DNA from: Hyphomonadaceae bacterium UBA1933
GTDB taxonomy: Bacteria; Pseudomonadota; Alphaproteobacteria; Caulobacterales; Aquidulcibacteraceae
Length of the DNA: 64,000 nucleotides
NCBI GenBank assembly: GCA_002337085.1
Contig: DDFH01000001.1
Coordinates: 1-64,000, forward strand
Reading direction: 5' to 3'
The notes under the pieces are model-generated. The model did no database searches. It was not told the origin of the DNA and was given only the letters and a program-made list of their open reading frames with translations. Positions within the stretch are counted from its first letter, which is position 1, and each line of letters starts with the position of its first letter. A program made the translations under genes and the position numbers. Positions 16,300-26,146 of the stretch are shown here, piece after piece.

Positions 16300-18639
16300 T
16301 TACAGTTTTATATTGATTTCCAAACGAACCGCACGGCGCGATCCCGCCACAAAAGTTGGCATCCCAAATGAATCACCAGTATTGCCGGCATCAACCAGAT
16401 ATTTTTCATCAAACAGATTGTCGCCAACCAAAGAAGCCGTCCATTTTTGTGAAGTTGGCGTATAATTAATCTTCGCGCTTAATAGACCAAATTCTTTTTG
16501 GAATTCGTCAAGCTTTATATCGGAGAATGCCGCAGGCGAACGAACCTGCAAATCTGCGCGGTCATTATCATCCGAGAAGAATATTTTAGACTGCCAGCTA
16601 TATAATGGTGCGAAGCTAAGAACACCATTTTGTAAGTTTTTCGATAAATTCATGCCAAGCGCAAATTTATTATCTGGGCTGTTTCTAAAGAAATTTCCTT
16701 TATATGCGCCGGATTCAAATCGGGCGTGATTATAGGCATATGAACCAAACATTGAAAAATTATTCGAAACTTTCCAACTTAATTGGCTTTCAAACCCTGT
16801 TGCCGAGGCATCACCGGCATTAATAGTTACCAGAACCCCTTCATTGCGCTGCTTGGTCTGGAAATTTGAATAGTCATAATGGTAAACCGAAGCATCACCA
16901 ATCACACGACCATTCAAAAACGCAAATTTCACCCCTGTTTCAGCTGATTTTAATTCTTCAGATGGAATTATATCGCCACCACCTGATGAGTTAAGCTCTA
17001 ACATTGATGGGCGTTTACCTATGCCATAAACCGCATAAATATTTAATTGTGGATTGAATACATAGCGCATGCCAACACGACCTGTTGTAAGGTCTGATGA
17101 GATGTTTCCGCTTACAACCGCGCCATTTGGCGTCATGGTCATCAAAAGACCTTTACCAGTAAGTTTTGAAACGCCATTTGGTGTCGTTACTTGTAAAGTG
17201 ACGTCTTTTTGATCGTGTGTAACGCGCCCACCGGCAAATATTTCAAAATTACTTGTTGCATGGAAAGTTCCATCGGCAAAAAAGTCATATGTTTCAATAT
17301 CAGCGGTCAATGACTTTCGGTCGATATGTGACGGTTTATAAACCGATGCTGCTGCACCTAGCATTGAATTAATCTGTGAATTTGTAAGACCGATTGGCGC
17401 ATATTTATGCAAAACGCCTTTCATCAAAAGTGCTACTGCACGCTCATCAGCGGCAAGATCTGTATTTGCATTATTATCGGCTTTGAAATAGCTTGCGCCA
17501 ACAAAACCATCAAACTTGCCAATATTTTTGAAATTCATGCGCATTTCTTGCGAATATTGCGTTCCCGCATTGCATTGCTCATAAGCAAGAATATTTGTTG
17601 TTGTGCCGTCAATATCGCCTGCTTGACACGCATTATACCAACGATAGCCGCTTATAGATGTAAATTCAGCCTTGTCATTTATGTGGTAATTTGTGGTTCC
17701 ACTTAGGCCAAGCACTTTGCGTTTAGTGTATGGCGCAGGCAGTGTTCCAAAAGTTCCAATATGGGTTGGTGACCAAAAATCTGTGGTTCCTTCAACCACA
17801 CCTGTAGCTTGATTTACCGGAAGGAATGTCGCCGATTTAAATGCACCACCGCTTTTGGTATCATCTATATCATAAGTTCCAGTGAACTTAAATGAAAGGG
17901 CATCTGTTGGCAAATATTGTGCCGCAAAACGAAACGCCCGTGCGTCAACATTATTATAGGTATCACCAGTTTCGGCATCTTTAACATAACCATCTTGTTT
18001 ATGAATAAGTGCGGCCATGCGGACACCAAAAGTATCGGATATTGGCACATTAATAATCCCTTGAACCAGGCCATAATTATGGTCGCCAACCCCCAATTTA
18101 TATTCTGCACCAAATTCACTATTTGGCATTTTCGGGAAAATTGAAATGCCCCCATTAAGCGCCGAGCGACCGTGTAATGTGCTTTGTGGTCCCTTTTCAA
18201 CCTCTATCCTATCGACATCCAACATTTCAGTATATGCAGAGGCGATTTGTGTGATTGGAACGCCATCTTGGAAAAGGGCAACACGTGGCTCAAATGCGGG
18301 TGAAATATCATCTGATGTAATACCACGCAAAGAAATACCAGGAAGAAGCCTATCTTGTAACTCAATAACTAAACCCGGTGTGACTTGCGCAACCTTATTC
18401 AATTCAGTTGCACCAATGCGGTTTAAAAAAGCGCCATTATACGCACTTAACGACATTGGAACTTCGGTGATCTTTTGAGACCTTTTTTGTGCGGTAACTA
18501 TTATGATCTCATTATTATCCGCATTAATTACCCCATTATCAGCATTTTGGGCATTTGCATTTGCAAAGCCCCCAAAAGACATAATTACCGAAAGGAATGA
18601 GATATTATAAACAAGATATTTTTTCACTAAAGCCCCCAT
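16300..18639 (-). CDS. TonB-dependent receptor paired with PhoD
   Basis: This 779-residue outer-membrane receptor has a signal peptide ending NANA-Q, a TonB-box-like EIIIVTAQKRSQ stretch, a plug with LPGISLRGITSDD and the VEKGPQSTLHGRSALNGGI block, and a barrel ending in RRAVRLEINIKL. It resembles the large family sometimes annotated as siderophore or ferric receptors, but the phoD gene directly downstream suggests a phosphate-ester or phosphate-liberating ligand. The assigned ATG at 18639 has no obvious ribosome site. A GTG at 18627 just downstream of GGGGG would give a protein starting MKKYLVYNIS and is a reasonable alternative. Confidence 0.88.
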   Translation of the reverse strand: MGALVKKYLVYNISFLSVIMSFGGFANANAQNADNGVINADNNEIIIVTAQKRSQKITEVPMSLSAYNGAFLNRIGATELNKVAQVTPGLVIELQDRLLPGISLRGITSDDISPAFEPRVALFQDGVPITQIASAYTEMLDVDRIEVEKGPQSTLHGRSALNGGISIFPKMPNSEFGAEYKLGVGDHNYGLVQGIINVPISDTFGVRMAALIHKQDGYVKDAETGDTYNNVDARAFRFAAQYLPTDALSFKFTGTYDIDDTKSGGAFKSATFLPVNQATGVVEGTTDFWSPTHIGTFGTLPAPYTKRKVLGLSGTTNYHINDKAEFTSISGYRWYNACQAGDIDGTTTNILAYEQCNAGTQYSQEMRMNFKNIGKFDGFVGASYFKADNNANTDLAADERAVALLMKGVLHKYAPIGLTNSQINSMLGAAASVYKPSHIDRKSLTADIETYDFFADGTFHATSNFEIFAGGRVTHDQKDVTLQVTTPNGVSKLTGKGLLMTMTPNGAVVSGNISSDLTTGRVGMRYVFNPQLNIYAVYGIGKRPSMLELNSSGGGDIIPSEELKSAETGVKFAFLNGRVIGDASVYHYDYSNFQTKQRNEGVLVTINAGDASATGFESQLSWKVSNNFSMFGSYAYNHARFESGAYKGNFFRNSPDNKFALGMNLSKNLQNGVLSFAPLYSWQSKIFFSDDNDRADLQVRSPAAFSDIKLDEFQKEFGLLSAKINYTPTSQKWTASLVGDNLFDEKYLVDAGNTGDSFGMPTFVAGSRRAVRLEINIKL

Positions 18640-18787
18640 AAGCTATAAACGGTACATTCATGTACTATTTATATGTGAAGCTTTTGTGTAAGTATTTAAT
18701 TGGAAAAACTATAAATAATAATTTCTCACAGCATCAGCAAAACTAATAAAATCAATTGACTTGTAGTGTGTAAATGTTAATTAAGAA

Positions 18788-18809
18788 TGAGAATGAACGT
18801 TCAATCTCA
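18788..18809. promoter_or_regulatory. TetR-type operator, copy 1
   Basis: A TGAACGTTCA core is flanked on each side by one base and then TGAGA / TCTCA, giving a near-perfect 22-bp palindrome. The same 22 bases in reverse orientation occur at 25354-25375 before the RND efflux operon. This copy lies about 104 bases before the SRPBCC protein gene and about 149 before the TonB receptor gene, so either or both may share control by the TetR protein encoded at 25477. Confidence 0.8.
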
Positions 18810-18912
18810 ATATTTGTCATAGCAAACAAACAATGATGAGAATGAAAAGAGTTTTTCGGATTAGCCAAATTTTTAGCTCGATAATTATCCTTTTTAACCA
18901 ATTTAAAAGACT

Positions 18913-19440
18913 ATGCAGTTGATACAAAATTCTATATTTCATCTATCTCATTTGGAATGGGCGGCAATAATTTTATTATCGCTCTTGGCTACTTTTGTAT
19001 TATGGCTTGTAATATCACCGCCCTATTTTATTAATCAACGCAGCACCACTATTAGCGCGAGTGCCCATGATGTCTTTTCAACTATTGCCAATGTCGCCGC
19101 ATATCCATTGTGGCGATGCGAAATCAGCGAAGTAAATACGTATAATAACGAACCCCGCTGGCATGAAATTTATAAAAACGGCTGCGAAATCCTTGCTATT
19201 GAAGAGCGTAAAAAAGAGCTAACCTTAAGTGCTTCACTCTATTCAAATCAGGCATTTGTTGGGTTTCGCGAAATTATTTGCATTGATATTGGCAATAAAA
19301 CCAAGGTGCTAATAACTGAAACCATATGTTATGGTCGCAAAAACTTTTGGCAAACCTCAAATATTTTTTACAAAAATGGGGCGCATCTTGAAACTTATCT
19401 TCAAGATTTAAAAGCCGCAATTGTTGAAAAGTTCACATAA
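18913..19440 (+). CDS. Membrane-anchored SRPBCC-fold (START-like) protein
   Basis: This 175-residue protein has one N-terminal membrane helix at about residues 14-35 (WAAIILLSLLATFVLWLVI), followed by an SRPBCC/polyketide-cyclase-like domain starting with the typical pattern TTISASAHDVFSTIANVAAYPLW. Such domains bind hydrophobic ligands in a deep cavity; the function of this subgroup is not known to me. Upstream is a palindrome identical to the presumed operator of the RND efflux system, so the protein may respond to the same hydrophobic toxic compounds. A hairpin terminator follows the stop. Confidence 0.65.
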   Translation: MQLIQNSIFHLSHLEWAAIILLSLLATFVLWLVISPPYFINQRSTTISASAHDVFSTIANVAAYPLWRCEISEVNTYNNEPRWHEIYKNGCEILAIEERKKELTLSASLYSNQAFVGFREIICIDIGNKTKVLITETICYGRKNFWQTSNIFYKNGAHLETYLQDLKAAIVEKFT

Positions 19441-19446
19441 AGTAAA

Positions 19447-19474
19447 ATGCGCAAGGTTTAAAACTCTTGCGCAT
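19447..19474. terminator. Bidirectional hairpin between convergent genes
   Basis: ATGCGCAAG (19447-19455) pairs perfectly with CTTGCGCAT (19466-19474) over a ten-base loop. It lies between the SRPBCC gene and the convergent end of the efflux operon, with short A/T runs on both sides. It is suited to ending transcription of the SRPBCC gene and perhaps of both units. Confidence 0.7.
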
Positions 19475-19500
19475 CTTAAACAGATTATTGAAATTATTGA

Positions 19501-20910
19501 TTATTCTATACCACCGCCAAGCGAAGTATATAGGTTTAATAAATTCAAAGAATATAATAATTTTGTATTTATCAATTGCTGATTAGCGCCATAAACGTTT
19601 CGCTCTGAATCCGTTAATGATAATAGTGAATCAACCCCTCGTTCATAACGCGCTTTTACAATTTTATTGGCCTCATTCGCGGCTTCAGTAGTTCTGATTT
19701 GTGCATTAAGGCGATCTTCCATTGTGCTTCTAATTGCTAATTGATCTGACACTTCACGAAATGCAGACTGAATTGATTTTTCATATGAATTAATTGCCAT
19801 ATCGCGCCTTATTTTGGCGGCTTCAAAATTAGCTTCGTTTGCACCGTGGTTAAAAATTGGCACTGTAATGCTTGGTGCAAAGGACCATACATTATTTCCG
19901 TTGAATAAATCACCTAAATCAGTTGAGACTTTACCCGCACTCCCTGTTAATGAAATCATCGGAAAAAATGCGGCGCGCGCGGCATTGATATTGGCATCTG
20001 CTGCCAAAAGCTGATGCTCGGCGGCCACCACATCGGGACGTTTAAGCAATATTCTTGATTGAAGCCCTGCTGGTAATTCACCAGTCACCACACCCTCTGG
20101 AAAAGACTGTGGTAAAAATGCGCTACCAACATCTGTGCCAACCAGTAATCTTAATAAATTCTGATCTTGCTTAACAAGTGCCTCAAGGGAGGCAACATCA
20201 TTGCGCGCGGTTTCGGCAAGGATTTGATTTTGACGCACGGTTAATTTATCACCCGTGCCAACATCGAACCGCTTTTGCACAATATTTAGGGTTTTTTCAC
20301 GCGATGCCAAAGTAAGCTTTGAAAGGTTTAATTGCTCTTGATCCGCTGCAAGATTAAGCCATGCCGATGCCACCGCCGAAATCAAACTAATACGGGCGGC
20401 ATTACGATTTTCTTGTGATGCGAAATATTGTTGTTCCGCCGCCGCATTAAGTGCGCGGATGCGGCCAAACATATCCACTTCCCATGCGGCATTCACGCTT
20501 CCCGAATAGGTAGTAGTTACACCAACAGGCTTTCCAGTGGCATAATCAATACTGCCAGTTTCACCATGACTTCCGGCAAGTGTACCGCTAACTGATGGAT
20601 AAAGACTTGTGCGCTGTAAATCATATTGACGGCGCGCCAAATCAACATTCAAAACAGCAACCCGCAAATCCCGATTATTATTAAGTGCAAGCTCAACAAC
20701 TTTTTGCAATCTTTTATCAACTATAATCGAATGCCAATTTTGATTGATGTAGTTATCACCATCCTCGCTATTCGCAGCTTGCTCAAAACTTGCAGGAATT
20801 GGTAAGTCCGCCTGTTTATATGGCTTTGTTTTTTCCGGTATTATGGTTGAACACGCCGAAAGCGCCAAAACACTCGTCATAATTAGAAAAATATTATGCT
20901 TTCCGGTCAT
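19501..20910 (-). CDS. RND efflux outer-membrane factor lipoprotein (OprM/NodT family)
   Basis: This 469-residue outer-membrane efflux protein has a lipoprotein signal (LALSACS, lipobox cysteine near residue 20) and two OEP repeats with long alpha-helical stretches, including AAEQQYFASQENRNAARISL and its second-half counterpart. RPDVVAAEHQLLAADANINAARAAFFP in the middle is a hallmark of the NodT/OprM group. It forms the channel of a tripartite pump with the two genes upstream. The start lies one base after the pump gene's stop, which indicates coupling. Confidence 0.93.
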   Translation of the reverse strand: MTGKHNIFLIMTSVLALSACSTIIPEKTKPYKQADLPIPASFEQAANSEDGDNYINQNWHSIIVDKRLQKVVELALNNNRDLRVAVLNVDLARRQYDLQRTSLYPSVSGTLAGSHGETGSIDYATGKPVGVTTTYSGSVNAAWEVDMFGRIRALNAAAEQQYFASQENRNAARISLISAVASAWLNLAADQEQLNLSKLTLASREKTLNIVQKRFDVGTGDKLTVRQNQILAETARNDVASLEALVKQDQNLLRLLVGTDVGSAFLPQSFPEGVVTGELPAGLQSRILLKRPDVVAAEHQLLAADANINAARAAFFPMISLTGSAGKVSTDLGDLFNGNNVWSFAPSITVPIFNHGANEANFEAAKIRRDMAINSYEKSIQSAFREVSDQLAIRSTMEDRLNAQIRTTEAANEANKIVKARYERGVDSLLSLTDSERNVYGANQQLINTKLLYSLNLLNLYTSLGGGIE

Positions 20911-20911
20911 T

Positions 20912-23900
20912 TTAATGTTCCTGATTATTTAAAGAATTTGTCGGACTATTAAGCAATGCTTCTTCTTCACGTTCTTGCTCCAAGCGTTTCAAATGCTTTT
21001 CATCGGCTTTGAATATTTTTTGGATTAAAACAAAGAATAGAGGGATAAAGAATATCGCAAGGAAAGTTGCCGATATCATACCACCAACTAAACCCGTACC
21101 AATTGAATGCTGGCTACCTGAACCCGCCCCATTAGAGAAGAATAGCGGCAATATACCTGCGGTGAAGGCAAGTGAAGTCATGATAATTGGGCGCAAACGG
21201 ACCCTTACCGCTTCTAAAGTTGCCGATATCAAATCCATACCTTTTTCGTGATTTAACTTGGCAAATTCCACAATAAGAATGGCATTTTTTGAACTTAGGC
21301 CAATTATCGTTAATAAGGCAACTTGAAGATAAATGTCATTTGTAAGCCCGCGTGTCATTGATGCAATCAATGCACCAACCACACCAAGCGGAATAACCAT
21401 AATGATTGAAAGCGGGATTGACCAACTTTCATATAATGCGGCCAGCAAAACAAAAACCACAAAAATCGATAGTGCATATAGCATAGGTGCTTGGGCGCCA
21501 GATTCGCGTTCTTGAAGGCTTAGGCCTGTCCATTCATATGAAATCCCAGGAGGAAGTTGTGAAAGTATATTTTCAATTTCTTTCATCGCCTCACCAGATG
21601 AAACGCCCGGTGCAGGTGACCCCAAAATTTCCATTGATGAGACGCCATTATAACGCTGCAATAATTGTGGCCCAAAATCCCATTTTGAACTAGCAAATGA
21701 AGAGAATGGAACCATTGTCCCCTGTGCATTGCGGACATACCATTTATTTATATCTTCTGGCTTGGTTCTAAATTCGGCATCGGCTTGAACATAAACTTTC
21801 TTGATGCGGTTTCTGTCCATAAAATCATTGACATAAGTGCCACCAAGAGCCGTGCTCAATGTCGCGTTAATGTCAGCAAGACTAACGCCCATTGCCCCCG
21901 CTTTTTCCTTATCAATATCAATATGGAATTGGTTTGCATCTTCTTGTCCACTTGGGCGAACTTGCATTAATTTAGGGTTTTGTGCCGCCATGCCCAAGAC
22001 CTGATTACGCGCATTTAAAAGCGCGGCATGGCCAACGCCACCAGTATCTTTTATTTGAACATCAAAACCTGATGACGTTCCAAGTTCTGCAACAGCGGGT
22101 GGGATGATTGCGAAAACCAGCGCTTCACGAATTTGCGAAAATGCCGCCATCGCACGCCCTGCAACAGCTTGTGCTTTAAGGCTTGCGGCTTTACGTTCAT
22201 CAAAATCTTTAAGCTTGGCAAAGGCAAGGCCATTATTCTGACCAAAGCCACTAAATGAGAAGCCCACAACACTAAAAGTCGAAGCGACAGCCGAATCTTT
22301 ATGATAGTGATCGGTTATTTTATCCATAACCTTTTGGGTATTTTCGGCGGTTGCGCCCGATGGTAATTGCACAATTGTAAATACCACGCCTTGATCTTCT
22401 TCTGGCAAGAATGATGTAGGAAGTTTTACGAACAACAGGCCAACGACCCCGATAATTGCCACATAAATCATCATAACCCTGAAGGTTCTACCGAGGATTT
22501 TTGTCACAATATTACGATAACCCTTGGAGGTATTGTCAAAGCTTTTGTTAAACCATGCAAAAAAACCAGTTTTTGGTTTTTCTTGTGAAACTGGTTTTAA
22601 AATTGTCGCGCATAGCGCAGGGGTAAGAACCAATGCCACCACAACCGATAGCAACATTGATGAAACCAGCGCGATAGAAAATTGGCGATAAATAACCCCT
22701 TGAGAGCCACCAAAAAATGCCATCGGGACAAATACCGCCGCCAATACAAGGGCAATACCAATCAATGCCCCCGTAATTTCCTTCATTGATTTAAGCGTCG
22801 CCGCGAAGGGGGGTAAATTCTCCTCGTGCATCACACGTTCGACATTCTCAACCACCACAATGGCATCGTCCACCAGCAAACCAATCGCCAGCACCATGCC
22901 GAATAATGTCAATGTATTAATTGAATATCCAAATGCTGCAAGGATTGCAAAAGTCCCCGCCAAAACCACTGGAACGGCGATAGTTGGAATAATTGTTGCC
23001 CGCCAATTCTGCATGAAAAGATACATGATTAGGAACACCAAAACCACGGCTTCGATAAGTGTTTTAACAACTTCTTCAAGCGATAATTTGATATAAGGTG
23101 TTGAATCATAAGGCAGAATATAGTGATATGCTTTTGGAAGGCTTTTCGACAAAACCTCCATCCGCGCCTTAACTTTTGCGGCTGTATCAAGCGCGTTAGC
23201 ACCCGCTGCAAGACGAACAGCAACACCAGATGCAGGTTTACCATTATACCTTGCCGTAAAATTATAATTTTCTGCACCAATTTCGACTTTTGCAACGTCA
23301 CCAAGTCTTACAATTGCGGCATTATTATTACGTAAAATAATATCCCGGAATTCTTCTGGTGTTGAAAGACGTGATTGCGCGGTTATTGCGGCATTTAGGC
23401 TTGTTCCTTTTAGTGTTGGCAAACCACCCAATTGACCGGCAGCAACCTGAACGTTTTGGCTGCTAATGGCATTTATGACATCTGAAGTCGTCAAATTGTA
23501 GCTGTTTAATTTATTTGGATCGAGCCAGATACGCATTGAATTTTGCGCACCAAATAATACTGTTTCACCAACCCCTTGAACCCGCGATAAATCATCAAGA
23601 ATATTGGCGGCAATATAATCGGAAATATCGGATTCGGTGGTTTTGGGGTCATCTGAATAAATACCCGCAACCAACAAAAAGTTCATTGCAGTTTTGGAAA
23701 CCCTGACGCCTAATTGCTGCACCTGTTGTGGTAAAAGCGGAAGGGCAGATTGAACTTTATTCTGAACTTGAACCTGTGCAATGTCTATATTGGTTCCGGC
23801 ATCAAAGGTAAGCGTAGTGGTAATAGTTCCACTAGAGTCAGATGAAGAATTCATATAAAGTAGGTGATCAATACCTTTTAAATTCTGCTCAATGATTTGG

Positions 23901-24088
23901 GTGGCTGAATCTTCCGCCGTTTTTGCCGATGCACCAGGATAGCTTGCCTGAACAGAAACTTGGGGCAAGGCAATTTCTGGGTATTGTGAAATTGGCATGC
24001 TTACCATTGCAAGCAAGCCAGATAAAATTATTACTATTGCAATAACCCATGCAAAAATCGGGCGGTAAACGAAGAAACGCGAAATCAT
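20912..24088 (-). CDS. RND multidrug efflux pump inner-membrane subunit (AcrB/HAE1 family)
   Basis: This 1058-residue pump of the hydrophobe/amphiphile efflux family has MISRFFVYRPIFAWVIAI at its start, paired Asp residues for proton transfer in GLLVDDAIVVVENVERV of TM4, and a GLTNDIYLQVALLTIIGLSSKNAILIVEF stretch (ending near TM10-11) typical of AcrB. The two large periplasmic loops are complete. The length fits the family. It probably exports toxic hydrophobic compounds using the proton gradient. It is the middle gene of the adaptor-pump-channel operon, and a palindrome upstream of the adaptor gene indicates TetR control. A TCAGGAAA ribosome site precedes the start. Confidence 0.95.
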   Translation of the reverse strand: MISRFFVYRPIFAWVIAIVIILSGLLAMVSMPISQYPEIALPQVSVQASYPGASAKTAEDSATQIIEQNLKGIDHLLYMNSSSDSSGTITTTLTFDAGTNIDIAQVQVQNKVQSALPLLPQQVQQLGVRVSKTAMNFLLVAGIYSDDPKTTESDISDYIAANILDDLSRVQGVGETVLFGAQNSMRIWLDPNKLNSYNLTTSDVINAISSQNVQVAAGQLGGLPTLKGTSLNAAITAQSRLSTPEEFRDIILRNNNAAIVRLGDVAKVEIGAENYNFTARYNGKPASGVAVRLAAGANALDTAAKVKARMEVLSKSLPKAYHYILPYDSTPYIKLSLEEVVKTLIEAVVLVFLIMYLFMQNWRATIIPTIAVPVVLAGTFAILAAFGYSINTLTLFGMVLAIGLLVDDAIVVVENVERVMHEENLPPFAATLKSMKEITGALIGIALVLAAVFVPMAFFGGSQGVIYRQFSIALVSSMLLSVVVALVLTPALCATILKPVSQEKPKTGFFAWFNKSFDNTSKGYRNIVTKILGRTFRVMMIYVAIIGVVGLLFVKLPTSFLPEEDQGVVFTIVQLPSGATAENTQKVMDKITDHYHKDSAVASTFSVVGFSFSGFGQNNGLAFAKLKDFDERKAASLKAQAVAGRAMAAFSQIREALVFAIIPPAVAELGTSSGFDVQIKDTGGVGHAALLNARNQVLGMAAQNPKLMQVRPSGQEDANQFHIDIDKEKAGAMGVSLADINATLSTALGGTYVNDFMDRNRIKKVYVQADAEFRTKPEDINKWYVRNAQGTMVPFSSFASSKWDFGPQLLQRYNGVSSMEILGSPAPGVSSGEAMKEIENILSQLPPGISYEWTGLSLQERESGAQAPMLYALSIFVVFVLLAALYESWSIPLSIIMVIPLGVVGALIASMTRGLTNDIYLQVALLTIIGLSSKNAILIVEFAKLNHEKGMDLISATLEAVRVRLRPIIMTSLAFTAGILPLFFSNGAGSGSQHSIGTGLVGGMISATFLAIFFIPLFFVLIQKIFKADEKHLKRLEQEREEEALLNSPTNSLNNQEH

Positions 24089-24139
24089 GTTTATTTTCCT
24101 GATATGGCGGCGTTAAACTATATTTTTTAGGTTACGGGA

Positions 24140-25291
24140 TTACTTTCCCGGCGAACCAATAACGCTTGCTTTTACTGGTGCACCCGGCATAGCTTTTTGC
24201 AGGCCTTCGACAATCACCTTGTCACCGGTTTGCAAACCACCGGTTATTAGCCACTTATCCCCCACTGTTTGAGAAATATTTACGGGCCTTATGGCGACTT
24301 TATTATCATTGCCAACAATCATTACGCTGGCATTTCCTTTGGGGTCACGGGTAACGGCAATTTGTGGAACCAAAATTCCATTAGGAATTGTTCCAGTAAC
24401 AAATCTTGCGCGGGCAAACATCCCTGGCAAAAGATTACCGTCGGAATTTGGAAATACGGCACGGACATTAACCGTTCCAGTTCCTTGATCCACGCTGATG
24501 TCAGAAAATTGTAAAACCCCGTGTTCAGGATAAACAGTGCCATTTTCAAGCAACAGCTCAACCTCGACCGAGGTTAGGCCAGACGAATTTTGCTTGAGCC
24601 GCATAATATCATTAACAGATTGATTTACATCGAGATAAATACGGCTTACGTCCTGAATGCGCGCTAATTCGGTTGGTTGCGATGCTGTTACCAATGCGCC
24701 AGGAGTTACATTTGATTTGCCAATGCGCCCTGATATTGGTGCAGTTACGACTGTATAATTAAGATTTATCTTTGCAGTTTGCACAGAAGCCTCAGCAGCC
24801 TGAACACCGGCACGCGCTTGTGCCAATGCGGCTTGCGCGTCATCATTCTCTTGCTTTGATACGCCATTTATTTTTACAAGTTCGGCATATCTTTGCGCCC
24901 GTAGCGCTGCCGATGACAACCCCGCCCTAGCTTGTGCCAATGATGCCAAGGCGCTTGAATATTGTGCGCGATAGAGAGACGAATCAATTTGATATAAGCC
25001 CTGCCCCTTCTTTACATAACTTCCCTCGGTAAATAAACGTGATTGAATAATACCACTAATCTGCGGACGCACATCTGATACAAGATATGCCGAGGTTCGA
25101 CCTGATAATTCAGTTGATGTGTTAACTGGCTCTTGTTTTACAACGGTAACACCTACTTCAGGCGCAGGTGGCGTCATCATAACGGGCTTGTTACAGCTTG
25201 CCAAAGCAATAGCAAAAATACTTATAGCAACCATAGAGGCTTGCTTTGAAAATTTATTTTTTATTTTTTTGCGTCCCAAATTTTGAAGCAT
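24140..25291 (-). CDS. RND efflux periplasmic adaptor lipoprotein (AcrA family)
   Basis: This 383-residue membrane fusion protein has a lipoprotein signal (IALASCNKP), a lipoyl-like half (VRPQISGIIQSRLFTEGSYVKKGQ), a helical hairpin with repeated Ala/Gln-rich stretches, then the second lipoyl half (VVTAPISGRIGKSNVTPGALV) and beta-barrel domains. It links the inner-membrane pump to the outer-membrane channel. ATG 25291 is chosen because GGAGG lies eight bases upstream; a GTG at 25306 would place the start inside that ribosome-binding site. A 22-bp operator-like palindrome lies 63-84 bases upstream. Confidence 0.93.
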   Translation of the reverse strand: MLQNLGRKKIKNKFSKQASMVAISIFAIALASCNKPVMMTPPAPEVGVTVVKQEPVNTSTELSGRTSAYLVSDVRPQISGIIQSRLFTEGSYVKKGQGLYQIDSSLYRAQYSSALASLAQARAGLSSAALRAQRYAELVKINGVSKQENDDAQAALAQARAGVQAAEASVQTAKINLNYTVVTAPISGRIGKSNVTPGALVTASQPTELARIQDVSRIYLDVNQSVNDIMRLKQNSSGLTSVEVELLLENGTVYPEHGVLQFSDISVDQGTGTVNVRAVFPNSDGNLLPGMFARARFVTGTIPNGILVPQIAVTRDPKGNASVMIVGNDNKVAIRPVNISQTVGDKWLITGGLQTGDKVIVEGLQKAMPGAPVKASVIGSPGK

Positions 25292-25353
25292 ATACAAAAC
25301 CTCCACGGCAGATGACGCGCTTAATTCATCCGCCTTATAGCTATTTATAAAAT

Positions 25354-25375
25354 TGAGATTGAACGTTCATTCTCA
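25354..25375. promoter_or_regulatory. TetR-type operator, copy 2, before the efflux operon
   Basis: This is the exact reverse complement of the 22-bp palindrome at 18788-18809, with the TGAACGTTCA core flanked by TGAGA and TCTCA. It lies between the divergent efflux operon and the TetR gene at 25477, the classic position for an AcrR-type repressor to control both the pump and itself. Confidence 0.85.
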
Positions 25376-25476
25376 ATTTCAGTTGTATTAATTTCATTTT
25401 CAGGCTATGTCAATACAAGAAGAAAACTAATAATAAAAAATCGGTTTTACTTGGTATTACCAAATGGGTTACACGA

Positions 25477-26097
25477 ATGGACATGGCTGAAACAACAAAG
25501 AAGCAAAGCAAAGATGCGGCAAAGGAAGAACGGAAAAGACGCGTATTGGATGCAACCATAAAATGCGTCCAGAATAATGGTTTTCATTCAACTAGCATGT
25601 CTGAAATCGCGAATGAAGCCAACATAAGTGTTGGCATCATTTATCGTTATTTTGAGAATAAAGAAGCGATTATCGAAGCCTTGGTTGAGCAAGAAATCGA
25701 AGAGCGCAACATAAAATTTGATAAATTAAATAACACACCAGATGAAGAGCTGCTTCGTACTTTTCTTAAATTAATTCCAGAAGTGGTCGATCGTGCATGT
25801 ATGTGCGATGTCTCCAATATTGGTCTTGAAATAATGTCGGAGGCGGCAAGAAATTCACGGGTTGCCAATATTGTTAAAAAGGCCGAACAGCATTCTTCAA
25901 ATGCAGCTAAAGCAGTACTAAAACGTATCGTGCCCAATCTAAACAACGAATATATCGATGCTTATAGCGATTTTTTTCAGATATTTTTTGATGGCATGAT
26001 GGTGCTTTCAGTAATCAAACCAGATTTCAACAAGAAGTTAGTATCGCAAATAATGCTTAAAATCATTACTGATATGACTAAAACAAGCAATAACTAA
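25477..26097 (+). CDS. TetR/AcrR-family repressor of the efflux system
   Basis: This 206-residue regulator has its helix-turn-helix at about residues 18-65 (RRVLDATIKCVQNNGFHSTS, then MSEIANEANISVGIIYRYFENKEAI). The helical C-terminal domain contains a Cys-Met-Cys stretch near residues 108-110 (RACMCDV), which might sense ligand or redox state. It is divergent from the RND operon and the shared palindrome lies between them, so it most likely represses the pump until an effector binds. A second ATG two codons downstream (25483) is an equally possible start. Confidence 0.88.
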   Translation: MDMAETTKKQSKDAAKEERKRRVLDATIKCVQNNGFHSTSMSEIANEANISVGIIYRYFENKEAIIEALVEQEIEERNIKFDKLNNTPDEELLRTFLKLIPEVVDRACMCDVSNIGLEIMSEAARNSRVANIVKKAEQHSSNAAKAVLKRIVPNLNNEYIDAYSDFFQIFFDGMMVLSVIKPDFNKKLVSQIMLKIITDMTKTSNN

Positions 26098-26146
26098 GCA
26101 GGTTCTTGTGTAAGTTTATATAATATAAAACACACTGTAACCATAT

